Positions 32,249-43,151 of a stretch of 64,000 nucleotides of DNA are shown piece after piece (the stretch's first letter is position 1; each line of letters begins with the position of its first letter). The notes below the pieces were generated by a model that was not told the origin of the DNA, made no database searches, and saw only the letters and a list, made by a program, of their open reading frames with translations. Source of the stretch: Punctularia strigosozonata HHB-11173 SS5 (Eukaryota > Basidiomycota > Agaricomycetes > Corticiales > Punctulariaceae); assembly GCF_000264995.1 (NCBI RefSeq), contig NW_006767434.1, positions 590,902 through 654,901 of the forward strand, written 5' to 3'. Made by a program: the position numbers and the translations under genes.

Positions 32249-33647
32249 TCACCACAAGAGCGCCGCAACGACGCCGACGAGGAGCGGAGCGAGCCACGTG
32301 CCCGCGGTGGCCGGCGCCGCCCCGCTCCCTTGGACGACGGTGTTCCGCGTCGTGCCGAACACGCGGAGCCACTGCACCTCGAAGTAGGCCGTGTCGTAGT
32401 TCGAGGGCGGGCCGAGCACCCAGTCTTGGTAGCACTCGCCGGAGCAGGTTTGCGCGAAGGTGGACGTTTGGCCGGCTGTAACGTAACGTCGCATCAAAAA
32501 ATCAAAAAAGAAAAAAAAGGGGGCGCGGGGTGGGGGGAGAGCGGGTAACTGACCGTAATCGCCGCAGAGGGTGATGTCGAAAACGAGCTCTTGCGCGGCG
32601 AAGAACGTGCTCATGTCGCATCCGCCCGTGGGCCAGTTGGCGACGGGCGTGCCGAGACTCGACGCGTCGATCGTCGACGCATTGGACTTGATCGCATCCG
32701 GGATCGACGAGCGCTGTTGTACATCGCAAAAAATATGAAACACGGCACACCCAGCGAAAGAACGAGGGGGGGAAAAGTAAAAACGCACGTTGAAGAACCA
32801 GATGCTGATCCCCTCCTCCGCGTACTCGGTCACGTACACCCCTCCCCCGGCCTGCGCGAACCCGGGGCCGTAGCTCGCGACGCTCGGGTCCGTGACGGTG
32901 CAGCCCGAGTTGGCGTTCGCGAGGTGGTCGCAGTCGGTGGAGTTGATGAGCGTCGACGTCTGCACGGGGTTCACCTGGGTGCAGCCCGGGTTGGTGTGGA
33001 GCGACATCTGGTTCTGGACCATGCCGTTCACGCCCTCGAACGTGTCGATCTCGCCGCCCGAGGGCCAAGATGGCGCGGTGGACCAGAACCCGGGCCAGAC
33101 CGAGCACTGCAGCGACGAGGAGAAAGAAAGGTAACGGGTTCAGGGGACGGGGGAGGTAAAGGATGGTAGAGCGGAGTATACACGTACGCCGTAGGGTGCG
33201 TGTAGCATGTCGACGATCCACAGGCTGCCGACGGTATACCGGTCCTTGGACGTGATGCGCACGCTGTTCCGGTTACCGTTGAACTTGACCTCCGTGCTGT
33301 TGTCGACGCGCATGATCGCGTTCCCCGCGTCGTTCACGATCGCGAGCCGGTCTTTCAGTCCGTCCTTCGCCGAAACGTACCTACGTCACGCCAATGCCCA
33401 TATACGTCAGTATCCGACGGGTTTCGGATGATCGAGGCAGGGGGAACGACGGAAGCAAAAAATCAATAAGGTACACGCACTTGACGTATCCGTGCGTGAG
33501 GTCGTCGATCTTGTTGTAGAACACCCAGTCGTCGAAGAAGTTCTCGCCCTGGTACTGCTTCACCATCTGGTACTGCGCCGTCGTGGCGTCGGCGAGGGCC
33601 AAGACGCCTGCGGCGGCCGCAACGATCCTGGAGGTGGACGCTAACAT
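32249..33647 (-). CDS. GH16 endo-beta-glucanase-like protein, probable GPI anchor
   Basis: Secreted glycoside hydrolase family 16 protein acting on beta-1,3 or mixed-linkage glucans. Signal peptide MLASTSRIVAAAAGVLALAD with TTA-QY cleavage. Exons then give YQGENFFDDWVFYNKIDDLT, TEVKFNGNRNSVRITSKDRY, SLWIVDMLHAPYG, CSVWPGFWSTAPSWPSGGEI running into the active-site motif GEIDTFEGVN (E-x-D-x-x-E present), LHTNPGCTQVNP, GGGVYVTEYAEEGISIWFF, and ELVFDITLCGDY/AGQTSTF. The C-terminus WLRVFGTTRNTVVQGSGAAP is followed by the hydrophobic tail WLAPLLVGVVAALLW, the form of a GPI-attachment signal. About five introns with pyrimidine-rich tracts. Intact by eye; probably wall-remodelling or laminarinase-like. 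Confidence 0.88.
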
Positions 33648-33793
33648 CGTAGTCGTTGTGGACAAACAGCGTACGACCACGAAAGCCGGAGGGACGCAGA
33701 GAGATATTTGCGACGACAAGGGCGGAGGGAGGGTCGACGCGTCACGAACCGGACCGACGAGGGGAGAACGCTCACGCAGAGGCAGAGCTGTCC

Positions 33794-33800
33794 TTATAAC
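33794..33800 (-). promoter_or_regulatory. Possible TATA box of the GH16 gene
   Basis: GTTATAAG on the minus strand about 150 nt before the start codon at 33647. Weak match, supported by position. Confidence 0.3.
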
Positions 33801-36470
33801 CAGCACAAGGACAGAGTTCGATGCGGGCGGTGTACACAAATGTAACAGAGGAGGGCTAGCCCGGCGAGTACGACGGGGGGGCGGTCGACGGCGTGCCTGG
33901 CAGGAACTGGCGTTTGCGGAGCGAGGGAAGCGCCGACGCGGGAGCACCAGCGATGGCCATTGGCAGCGCTCGGGAGAATCTCCCGGTTTGGAAGGCTCAA
34001 ATCGGGCAAATGCGACGAATGGGGCGGTGAAACTGCCGCATTTGGGATGGCATTTCGGGTGACTTTGCACCGACGTGTCCCCGACGTCAGGCTCGAAGGG
34101 ATCCGCGTCCGAGCACTCCTCGATGTTTCATTCGCCAACCCCTGTGTTCTTTGAGACTTCGCTGTGGTGTTTTACAGGCGTCGAGCGCTGTGCTACATAC
34201 TCGCTAGTACAAACTCGACAGCGTCCCGACATCCAGACTAAGGAGACAACGAACTGCTCGCAGCCGCATTACACTCTGAAACTGCCGATCCTATAAACTC
34301 CCAGCCCTGGATCACCTTCGTCCGCCATCTTCACACCTCGTACAATAGACCGCGCACGCATCAAGATGCCATTCCCCAGGTTCCAAGAACATCTATCATC
34401 GAGGGCGATAGGGAGCTCGTAACCGTCAACCCCGCATGGTCGCCCCTGGACGGCCCGTCTCTGTCGGCACCGCTGGCCCAATGGCATGTTAAGGTTAATT
34501 GCGATGAGACATCTCCAGCTATTCCTTCCGTTCGATGGAACATCATAATCGGCCGGCGCGGAAAGTGCCCAGGGAATCTTAATGGAATCGCGGGCTTGTC
34601 TGGATTGCCCAGGCCGCCGGTTGTTCTCGTTCGGGACGCATTCATGGTGGCCCTCCCGCCTTCGAGTTTTCCGAAGACGTATTCCTCTTAGCTCGTTCAG
34701 GGTCCATATTCAGATTTTCCCGAGTCTGCGAGAACGTTGCAGCAACCGACGGCACCGCGGACCTATTCACCTTTGCCTCGTCATACAGACTTTTTTGTAC
34801 ATCATACACCGGCCTGTCACGAAACTCGTTCTCTTGCAAATGCGTGCTTGCTCCGACATCTGGCTATCCCTTTCTCTGGCCTCAAAGGCCCACCGCATAC
34901 CTTGCCAGACCAACGGGCCAAAGCGAGCTCGCACCCGTGCTAGAAGCGATAAACGCCCCGAAACGAAATCGGCAGCGCCGAATCGGCGCCTTACATATAT
35001 AATCGGACGAAATGATCTCGCATCCGGTTATCGCCATTATCTCCGCACGAAGGGGAAGGATCCCCCCGCCGCGAAAGCTATATGGGCTAAACATGCAACA
35101 TCCGGCGCGGGTGCTCAGACACGCTTGGTGGTTACTTACTCTCTTCGTCGGGTCAAACGGCCTCGGAGGCTTCGGCGATCGATTCCAGAAAGCTCCGTAT
35201 ATTTTGCGTCACGATAGCATGTATGCTATGCTATCGACCGCACGTACTTAATCCGCCCCAGACGACTGGACAGACGGCGCGATTCCCAAGGGAGAGACGA
35301 ATCCCCCCCCACCCCGACCCCCCCGGAGTCGCGACAAAAGGGCCGGGGAAACGTTCCGGGCGCTAACTGCCAGCCTGCAGTTCGTGGCCCGTTGAACGCT
35401 TCGTTTTTAGAATCTCCTGATCATACTTATATGGGAGCATTATCGGCTGAGGCGAAACATCGTCAACAACGCCTTTGGGCGCGCAAAAAAAAAAAAACTC
35501 TCTCGACTTGTACTCCTGCGGCGTAGTACGTATTCGGACAACTTTGCACGCCGATATCGTTGCTGACATGCCGACGCCGGAGCACATTGCGGGCGTAGCG
35601 CGGACTTCCCGCCACATCGGGCCAGGCGTTCTCAGGGATGCCGTTACTTTCTGATCGATCGACGCTGGGGCGCGTTCATCGAACGACAGCTACGTTACGG
35701 ACATCACATGAACTCAAATGCTTACAGACTTGACTGGCTTGATTGATGAAAAGATGACCGATTCTGATGAATCCGGGCTTGAAGCGCGAGATTAGGACGC
35801 TCGAGATACACGTAGCGATCCGACGCGAGTAAGCTACGCACAACTGGGATTCCTGGTGCAACGCCGGAGGTGTTTCGCTACATCCAACCGGCTTGACAGG
35901 CTCCTCGGGATTGTTGAAGGCGTGGGGGCCGGCCTGGGACAGCCACCCTCGGGAGTTGCGGCATCATATCAAGTTTGAGAGATCAACGACAAGCCGATCG
36001 CACTTCCTCGTCCGCCGTTGGTCAGATCCGCTCGTTTTCTTCGACCGTTCCCTATTCACGTTTCCGCTGGTGGAACTCGACGAACTCGCAATGGGCGAGT
36101 ATTTTGGGCTTGACCTGGTAGCGATTTGGTCGGGAAGAGAGTAGCCTCTTCGCGGCTCAAATCAGACGGTCTTTGAGTCGCTGGTGAGATCAACTGCGCA
36201 AGATCGTTTGTCGACTTTCGAAGCTTTCACGATTACACCGCTCCACCACAGGTGCCAACTGCTAGGTACATGAGAGATCTGAGGATCGCGGTAAGAAGTT
36301 GTTCGAAGCGTATAACGAGATGTAAGGCGAATTTTTTTCATACAGAAGCACGCTCCTCAAGCATGAATCTATTATTGGGAGCTGGGTGCTAAATGCGCGA
36401 AAGGAGAAACGAGTTATCCCTATATGTTGCAAGATCCAGTGAACAGCGCTCATAATCTCCGCATCGACGA
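33801..36470. other. Spacer, no gene supported
   Basis: About 2.7 kb with only short frames. A plus-strand frame at 35893-36144 ends in a fairly protein-like stretch (LVELDELAMGEYFGLDLVAI), but I found no start context or partner exons. An A run lies at 35486-35497. Confidence 0.4.
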
Positions 36471-38022
36471 TCACTGTCCCGGCACGTGTACACGACAACC
36501 CTCAGGCAGGATCAGGACTCCTGGATGCGGGTGCGAGTCATAATCTTGAAGCCACACGTCGGGTGTGGGCGGCTGACTGTCCGTAACAGGCGTGATGGGA
36601 ACAGTAGCGGTAGTCGGCGTACTGCAATCATAATCTTCCTGCGGGGGCATCTTGAACTGCAGTCTAGATACATGGGCCGATACCCTCTGCCATGTTTTTA
36701 CTCAGTTGCCTTTCTCAAGCATATGAGATGAAAAGAAGTACTCGCCTGTTGCGCTTCCAATAACTCTTGCGGAAATTGCGCTTGGGGAAGCATGAAAAGG
36801 CGTTTGTCCTTTGCCATTCCTGCCTTAGCCTTGAGTACGGCAACCTCGCGCTTGAACGCCTTTAGATATTCATCCGCTCCTTGCGGCCATACCTTCCCCT
36901 CATATGACTGCCCTAGATTGAGCTTCATGTTGGCACCTGGTGAGCGCGACGTCCACGGATCTCTCTCGCACCACCCAAGTATCGCACCAGCCGCGAGAAC
37001 ATGCTCAATGCGATGCATGTCCGCCAGCAACAGTTCCAAACACGCCAAGACGCACTCAGGATCGAGCAGCCTGACGTTGTAGAGTGCACCGACGAACTGA
37101 GCGAGGTAGCCTAATGAGCTGACGGCGTCTTCCAGCCTGAAGCGCGTATGACCCATAGCAGCAGCTTGTATCGAGGACTCGCTCCGCTGTGCGTTCAATG
37201 AGCTCGACAATCAAAGGTGAACCGTTCGAACGAGCGACTCACATGGTAAAACAGAGCCGCAAACGTAGTCATCACATTGATCTGCAACTGGTGTCGGAAT
37301 AGGCAGTCCGCGGGTTTCCCCGTTTTTTCCTCCTTCTCCTGAAATCCGGCGTATATAATGGCTGCGAATACCGCTGCCTCCTTCGGCGAACCGGTGACAG
37401 GATTGGTGGCACGAAGCAGAATTTGCCAGGCAAGTTCGTCCAGCAACTCGACGTGGGACAGATCCAGTTGAGGTCTTACAATAAGCTTCTTCATCGTGAT
37501 GGTGGCCAAGAACATGCTGTTGTGTCGTGCTGCCTGTAGAAGTGACAGGGGTTCGTTAAGGATGGACGACTGAATACGAAGGCCCGAAGCGGTGGCGGAG
37601 ATGCCCTCGATGAGGTCTCTGTGCCAGACGTGAGCTCTACCATCCCGCATGATGGAACTGCGGCGAATGAGAAACTCCTGATAGGGTAGCACGATTGTAC
37701 GGATGAGCACGTCTGTCAGCTGAGGCCAATTGGCGTATAACCCCCAGCCCGCCATATAATCTGCCGACTCGCTAGGGTCGCCTTTGCGAGGCCCCTTGGT
37801 CGTCAAGCAGGCGGGTATGTTCGGGGTCGACATGAAAGCGGACTGCATAGGATGAGGATGCGTTGAGGATGGCGAGGCTAAGCGCATGACTTCAGCTTGC
37901 GTCTTGTAGAAGGATCGCCTGGAGAGGTGCAGAGACGGGGGTGTTGACAGGGTCGAATGCGTCTTATAGCATTTAAGCGGGCGGTGGCCTGAGTAGCCAC
38001 AAAGGCCGCACAGTCTTTGCAA
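36471..38022 (-). CDS. MIF4G-like domain protein, tandem copy 1
   Basis: Three exons (38022-37243, 37186-36746, 36656-36471) close exactly to 468 residues. No exact family is recognised. The pattern of helices recalls the MIF4G middle domain of eIF4G-type proteins: VELLDELAWQILLRATNPVT, EAAVFAAIIYAGFQ, INVMTTFAALFYH, then LGYLAQFVGALYNVRLLDPE and VLACLELLLADMHRIEHVLA ending ILGWCERD (compare FIGELFKLKLL and a following CLxxLL helix in MIF4G). The C-terminal tail is Pro/Thr-rich and ends VHVPGQ. The second intron (36657-36745) begins with GCGAGT, a GC-AG intron. The start is uncertain: in-frame Met codons also lie downstream (MRLASPSSTH, MQSAFMSTPN). Tandem paralogue at 38618-40509. Possibly RNA- or translation-related, by inference only. 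Confidence 0.65.
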
Positions 38023-38617
38023 TTACCAGCCAGCATTGTCCGCAACATAACACATGGCGGACAGAGCATAGAAGGGCCACACGCCGAAAGGCCACTTTGT
38101 CAACAAGAGCAGAGACCACCGCGGCATGTCTTCGCCCACGACATGTGCTTGGTGTGGTGCACTGGTGATCCTATCATCGTCAGTCCTCTTGACAAGCAAC
38201 GGAGAGTCACGAAACCAGGACCGGAGACATCGATGTCAAAGGGCAAAGGAACTATCAATCGCTTGATGTAGGGCGCGGCGCGTTGTGCTATGCGTAGCCG
38301 CAGCGGTGTGTCGACCTGTGTCGACGTGGTCCACAAGCCGCGAAAGAGGTCACGTGCGGCGGTGCAAGTTCTTGGGCGGCGGTCGCCTCGCTGGCTGCAG
38401 CGAGGAGGAGCTCCCTCCGAGTAGTTTATCGATCACTTGATGTAGCGCGCGGCGTGTTGTGGCGCACTATGCTTTTCTAGGCAGATTGCGACACAAGTGA
38501 AGGGTTGATGCCAAAAATGAACATTGTTGATAGTTATCGGAGATCATAATTTACAGATCGTGTACTCGCTATTAAGTTGTAACTGTGAATGAGCGTATCG
38601 GTTTCGTTGTGGTATAT
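38023..38617. other. Spacer between tandem MIF4G-like genes
   Basis: About 600 bp containing the promoter of copy 1 and a pair of imperfect direct repeats (see 38252-38472). No gene found. Confidence 0.4.
38252..38472. repeat. Pair of imperfect 43-bp direct repeats
   Basis: Repeat 1 (about 38252-38294) and repeat 2 (about 38428-38472) share ATC(A/G)ATC(G/A)CTTGATGTAG and then GCGCGGCG(C/T)GTTGTG, 176 bp apart. They lie just upstream of the copy 1 start and downstream of the copy 2 stop. Confidence 0.6.
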
Positions 38618-40509
38618 TTAATGCATACTCATTTCACCAACAGCCGACTTCCCCGTTGGCGAAGGAAAGATGCTGCCCGATTTAGGAGGCACGATCCTCG
38701 CGGGCGTGGGCGTGCAAGGGAGACTTCCTCCGCCAGTTGGGACCTCAACGACGGCGGGAATCCAGCCCGCCTTCACCATCGTCGCCTGGGCCGTCTCCGG
38801 GCTGCAGGGCCAGCTCTTGCAGTCGATATCTGGCCGGCTTCCTCTGGTAACACCCAACGGTGTCCGGGCGGCCTTTTTCTTTCTGTAATCGGCTCGCGCA
38901 TATGCAAGAGTCATCGCATCCACCTCCATGAACTGCTTGGCGAACCAGATTCCTACATGCTCTGCAATGTTCTGGGAAGCCCAACCGGGTGTCAACTACC
39001 AGTCGCCCGGCCGAATTAGCAAGAAACAACTCACGTGGAATACCTCGTACAATGCCTGCCTCGTCCATCGACTTCCTCGGAACATACTGCACCCCTGCCA
39101 CGTACCCGCTTTCAAGGCTAGTTCCTCTACTCGGCCCCGGAGCAGCTTGACGAAGTCTACTGCGCCGTGCGCCCCCTTCAACCGTGCTCCGACGATATTG
39201 TCCAGATGAAATCGCGTCCGCGAGGCCCGCGCTCTCCACACGTCGCGCCCGCAATGCCGCACGATGCGCTCGACTGCGAGAAGATGCTCCACGTGCGTCA
39301 TCTCCGCCATGAGGACCTGCAAGCACGCAACGACGCACTCAGCTTTGAGAAATCCGTAGTTGAATAGCAAGCCGATGAGCGTGCTGATGTGGGCGCCCTT
39401 GCGATAGGTCTCCAGGCCATGCACTTCCCCACGCGCACTTATGGTGCGCATGATCGAGTATCGATTGCCCTGAAGATCGCGTTCTGTCAGCCCAAAGACA
39501 TGATCAGGTCATGTCAAATGCGAGCACTGACCGAGTACCACTGGGACGCAAAACGGGTCATCGCGTTGTTCTCCAGTCTTCCCACGAAGTCGCGGGCGAC
39601 CCACTGTCCTGCCGTTTCAGCTAGCTGGTCGCGCACCGTCTTGGCGAACAGAGCGGCGGCAAACGGGCGTGCGTGTTGTGTGTCCGTCGCATGCTTGATA
39701 AAAGCCCATGCGAGATCGTTCAACGTCTGAGACGACCAATACGTCTCGCTATTGACGAGCCGAAGCGCCAGCTTTTTGCACTTGCCGGTGTTGAGCCGAG
39801 TTGGTCCAGTTTTGGCGACGTTAGCGCCCGAGGCAAACGCAAACGCGGGGAAGGAGGTTGGGTTCACCGTGCGTATAGTGATGGCGTGCGAAGCCGCGAT
39901 CCCAGGGATCATAACCGCTACCCAATCTTCGATCGTCTCCATATTGGTTTGGTGCGCTGCGGGAAACTCAACGAACGAGGGGCAGTAATCGGCGTCGCTG
40001 GCGGCGATGTAGGGCCAGGGAAGGGGCGGAGGTGGAGGTGGAGTGCTGCTAGGGCGGCAAGCGGAGAAGTCCGGGGGTACGCGACCGTTCGCTCGCAGCC
40101 ACATGAGACGGGCTTTAGCGGCACGGGGGGAGATGCGTCGGACGCTGAGAGTGAGTCCCGGAGGCGTCTTCGGCGCACTGGTGGTGTTCACGTTCGGGAT
40201 GAGGTACCAGCTCGAGGTGGTTGTCGGGACCGACGTCGAAGGCTTCCTCAGTGCATGAGTGGCGGAGGCATCTGCGCTGTCGTCAAGACTAGAGCCAGAT
40301 GTGATACTCTCCGATGACGGGGGTGAAGGAACGTCGTAGGCCCAGGTCCCTTCTTTCGTCGACGACGTACTAAAGCCCTTGAGCGTCGTAGACAGAGTTG
40401 CCGTTTTGAGTAAAATCGAGGTTCCGCGGTCTGTGCCGTCTGTGTGAGTGGAGGAGAGCATAGCCTGAGGATGCAGAGCAAGATACTGGGACGAGCGGAC
40501 CCCGAGCAT
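38618..40509 (-). CDS. MIF4G-like domain protein, tandem copy 2
   Basis: Paralogue of 36471-38022. It starts MLGVRSSQYLALHPQAMLSS at 40509; a Ser/Thr-rich N-terminal region includes KTPPGLTLSVRRISPRAAKA and PPPPPPLPWPY. The helical part reads LRLVNSETYWSSQTLNDLAW, FAAALFAKTVRDQLAETAGQ and ENNAMTRFASQWYS, joined over an intron to ISTLIGLLFNYGFLKAECVV and ACLQVLMAEMTHVEHLLAVE, the same MIF4G-like pattern as copy 1. A last exon runs TPGWASQNIAEHVGIWFAKQ, then KSWPCSPETAQATMVKAGWI, to a stop at 38618. Copy 2 has a longer N-terminal region; the C-terminal tails do not resemble each other. Function unknown. The donor of the last intron (near 39045) is approximate. Confidence 0.62.
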
Positions 40510-41173
40510 GAGCTGTTAAGTAGACCTAACGCAAAGCAACGGCTTGCGGGGTTCTCTTGAGCATTGCCCAAGGCGATATGTCAGAAATAAGCAAGGCATT
40601 GTAATATATACCAGATGCTGGCCATGGGCCACACTCGTTTGTTTAGGGCGCCACCGGTGTGTCCCAGATGCCACCGCTCATCGATCATCCAAGGGTATCC
40701 GTCGGGTTACAGGCTCATGTGGCCATGTTATAGCAGTCTCGAGGGATCTTCTAGTATCCTGAGCTAGATCTGAGTACTCCCGGGTTACGGACTTTAGCAC
40801 CGTGAGGGAAACAACGCCATGCTGGATGTCGAGCGCAGACAAGAAACCCACGCTTATAAGTGGCTGTGCTCTCGGCCGGCTCGGCAGGATTTACCGCGAA
40901 AAGTGATCGCGCGCTTTACTCGGTTCACTCTGCTATGGAAACATAGGATTATTCCAAAGGACGCTTGGATATGGTGCCCAGACATCGGTCTCATGGCTAA
41001 ATCTCCAGCGGCACGGTATAAAATCCGAACACATTCGCTGCCATCAGTGTCACTTCTGCTCGTCGTCCGTTCGTTTGCTTCAGCCTGGTGCTCCGGACTG
41101 GTTGCCGACACTGTTCCTTCACAAGCCCTTCGTTCGGATACGCAGTCAAATAGAGGTCGTCTGTATTTTTGAT
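40510..41173. other. Divergent spacer
   Basis: Between the start of MIF4G-like copy 2 (minus) and the small secreted protein (plus). It carries the TATA box at 41017. A 117-codon plus-strand frame at 40819 has no protein-like blocks and is not called. Confidence 0.4.
41017..41023 (+). promoter_or_regulatory. TATA box of the small secreted protein gene
   Basis: TATAAAA in CACGGTATAAAATCCG, about 150 nt upstream of the ATG at 41174. Confidence 0.6.
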
Positions 41174-41994
41174 ATGGTTGTAACTCTCTTGGCGTTCTTC
41201 TTGCTGGCATTGTCTGCGACGGCAGGTTCGCCACGTCGTCCTTTCCTTGTGGCCTTGACTGACAATGCCACCGCGACGCAGCCCCAATTCGACGGGCGAA
41301 TCCTTGCTTTGTTACCGGATCCGTCGCGCTACCCGCCGAGGTCGCCGATGGCTTACCCGCCATTGAGAATGCGGTGACTTGCAACACCGCGGTGCGTGGT
41401 CCAGCGTCGCCGTCGACCGGTCTCACTAACACGCAACGTCTCAGGTCCAAGTCGCGCCTGGTGTACCCGACCTCATCTCAGGCGGTATCGCCTACAGCAC
41501 TATCGACTTCCAGAAGTCCAATCTATCACCCATTGGCTTTGCACTGTTCGTCCTATCCCCTTGTCTTCCCCTGTCGTCATCTAACGCGCCCGAACTGTTC
41601 CCAGTCAAACCTTCGCCACCCCCTCAGATCCGGCGACCGCCGATCTCACTACGCTCCAGAATCAACTGAATGACTACCTTGCCCTCGAAGCCGGCACCCG
41701 CTCGCAGCCCAACTCCTCCGTTCTCCTCACCAAGCTCAAGGGACCGAAGTTCTTCCTGCAGTTCCAGATCGCGCGCGTGAAGACGGCGCAAGGTCAGACG
41801 CTAGACGTCGCGGATACGGTCGAGCATCAATTAGGAAAGGTCACTAAGGTTCGTTGTAGTCTGCTGCAGTCGAGATCTCCGTCTCGCTTCGTCCTCCTGA
41901 AGAACTAGCAGACTGATGTATTGTTCCATAGAACGCCGTGGGTGCATCGGCGGCTGAAATCGCGCAGGTCAACGCGCTTGCGACGCAACTTTAG
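41174..41994 (+). CDS. Small secreted protein, 189 residues
   Basis: Five exons (41174-41225, 41282-41391, 41445-41545, 41605-41848, 41932-41994) close exactly to 189 residues, ending LATQL with TAG. The N-terminus MVVTLLAFFLLALSATAAPI is a clear signal peptide with cleavage after ATA or AAP. A likely Kex2-type RR follows (PIRRANPCF). The mature part has only two cysteines (NPCFV and VTCNTA), enough for one disulfide near its start. Further blocks are VPDLISGGIAYSTIDFQKSN, LTTLQNQLNDYLALEAGTRS and a possible N-glycosylation site QPNSS. No enzyme motif is seen. No single long open frame shows it, because every exon is shorter than 250 nt. An effector-like or structural extracellular role is possible but unsupported. 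Confidence 0.82.
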
Positions 41995-43151
41995 ACACTG
42001 TCGGGATGTAACGTGGTCTCGTGTTGATTTGGATGTGCCTCTGTGATGTCACTCTCCGCTGGTTCAATCAGTTGCTTTCTCTCCAAGACAGCTCGAGAAT
42101 CGGAAGCACCGATGAGCTTTCGGAACGCGGTCGAGCACACGACGCGATTGTCCTGTTGTTCACAGTTGCCACGAGCAGCGATGCAGCGATACCAATCCTT
42201 CAACGCCAATCTATGGCACCAGCCATCTCATGGCGGTAATGATGGGTTATCGTGTCGTCTACACCGCCCTACGATGTTGCGTATGACGAAGGAGTCCGCA
42301 CCGGCGCTTTAAGGTATGTTCTGATCTTGGAACAGATTTAGTACGGTCGCAACCTAACCTCAGACCGTATCCCGAACGGGCGCCACAGGCTGTGGCGCCC
42401 GCTCGGGATACGGTGAGCCAGCCAGCAGCGACTTGCCGTCAGTGTCTCGAGGGGGCTTACGCGGTGCCCTATATCATCGCCATCGCATCCCGTACATTCT
42501 TTCTGCGACACCCTTTGGCACTAAAAGCCGCGTATGTGCCATGCTTCCAAAGAGTGATTCTCATCGCCTTATGGCGCCGGCAAAATCAATTTTAGATCTC
42601 CGCACTCACCTTCGATAATCTTGTATCATGGGTTCGAAACTTCTAAGGTTGCCAGCTGTGCTGCATGCTTTTGATCGCGCGGCACGGTCAAGGTCGTTGG
42701 GGTTCAGAACCTTCATTCTGGGAGAGTTTGGGACCCTGGTGAAGGTTCAGTACTCCTTCATACATCGAAGCTCCCCCGCAGGCTTCTCTTCTCATGCGCT
42801 TCACCCACTGATAACAGTTTTCGACTGCAGCTGAGTCCTTCGCTTCGCCGCCAGTCACGACATCGCCTTATACAGCCACGTATAGGCGCAAACCACATCG
42901 GAATGCCGGATGCTCCAAGATCCGTATCCCAGTCCTGAGTGTTTTGAACGACGACGGTGTGCCCGCCTGATCTTTCTGTTCTTCTCAGAACTGGGCTGTC
43001 CTCTCATACAGTTCCGTCTGTTGCAGCATCGCCAATCTCCACCAGGCTATATCAGAGGTCACTGCACCCTGGAACCCGATCCTGTCTTCTCCAGCGTCTT
43101 GCCTTACACCACAATACTCTCCCGCAAAAAGAGCCCCTTCCTAGGATCGGG
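41995..43151. other. Spacer with a strong hairpin
   Basis: Apart from the inverted repeat at 42364-42414 nothing is recognised. It should contain the promoter of the NLR-like gene. Confidence 0.4.
42364..42414. repeat. 24-bp inverted repeat with 3-nt loop
   Basis: Arms 42364-42387 and 42391-42414 are reverse complements with one mismatch in 24 positions (ACCGTATCCCGA... against ...TCGGGATACGGT); the loop is GGC. Arm GC content is high, so a very stable hairpin or cruciform is expected. No open frame or terminator context explains it. Confidence 0.9.

Noticed and set aside
36698-37210. Cyclin-box reading of the MIF4G-like core
   Set aside because: The FVGALYNVRLLDPE and CLELLL helices fit MIF4G better; the cyclin MRxxLxxW-type signature is absent.
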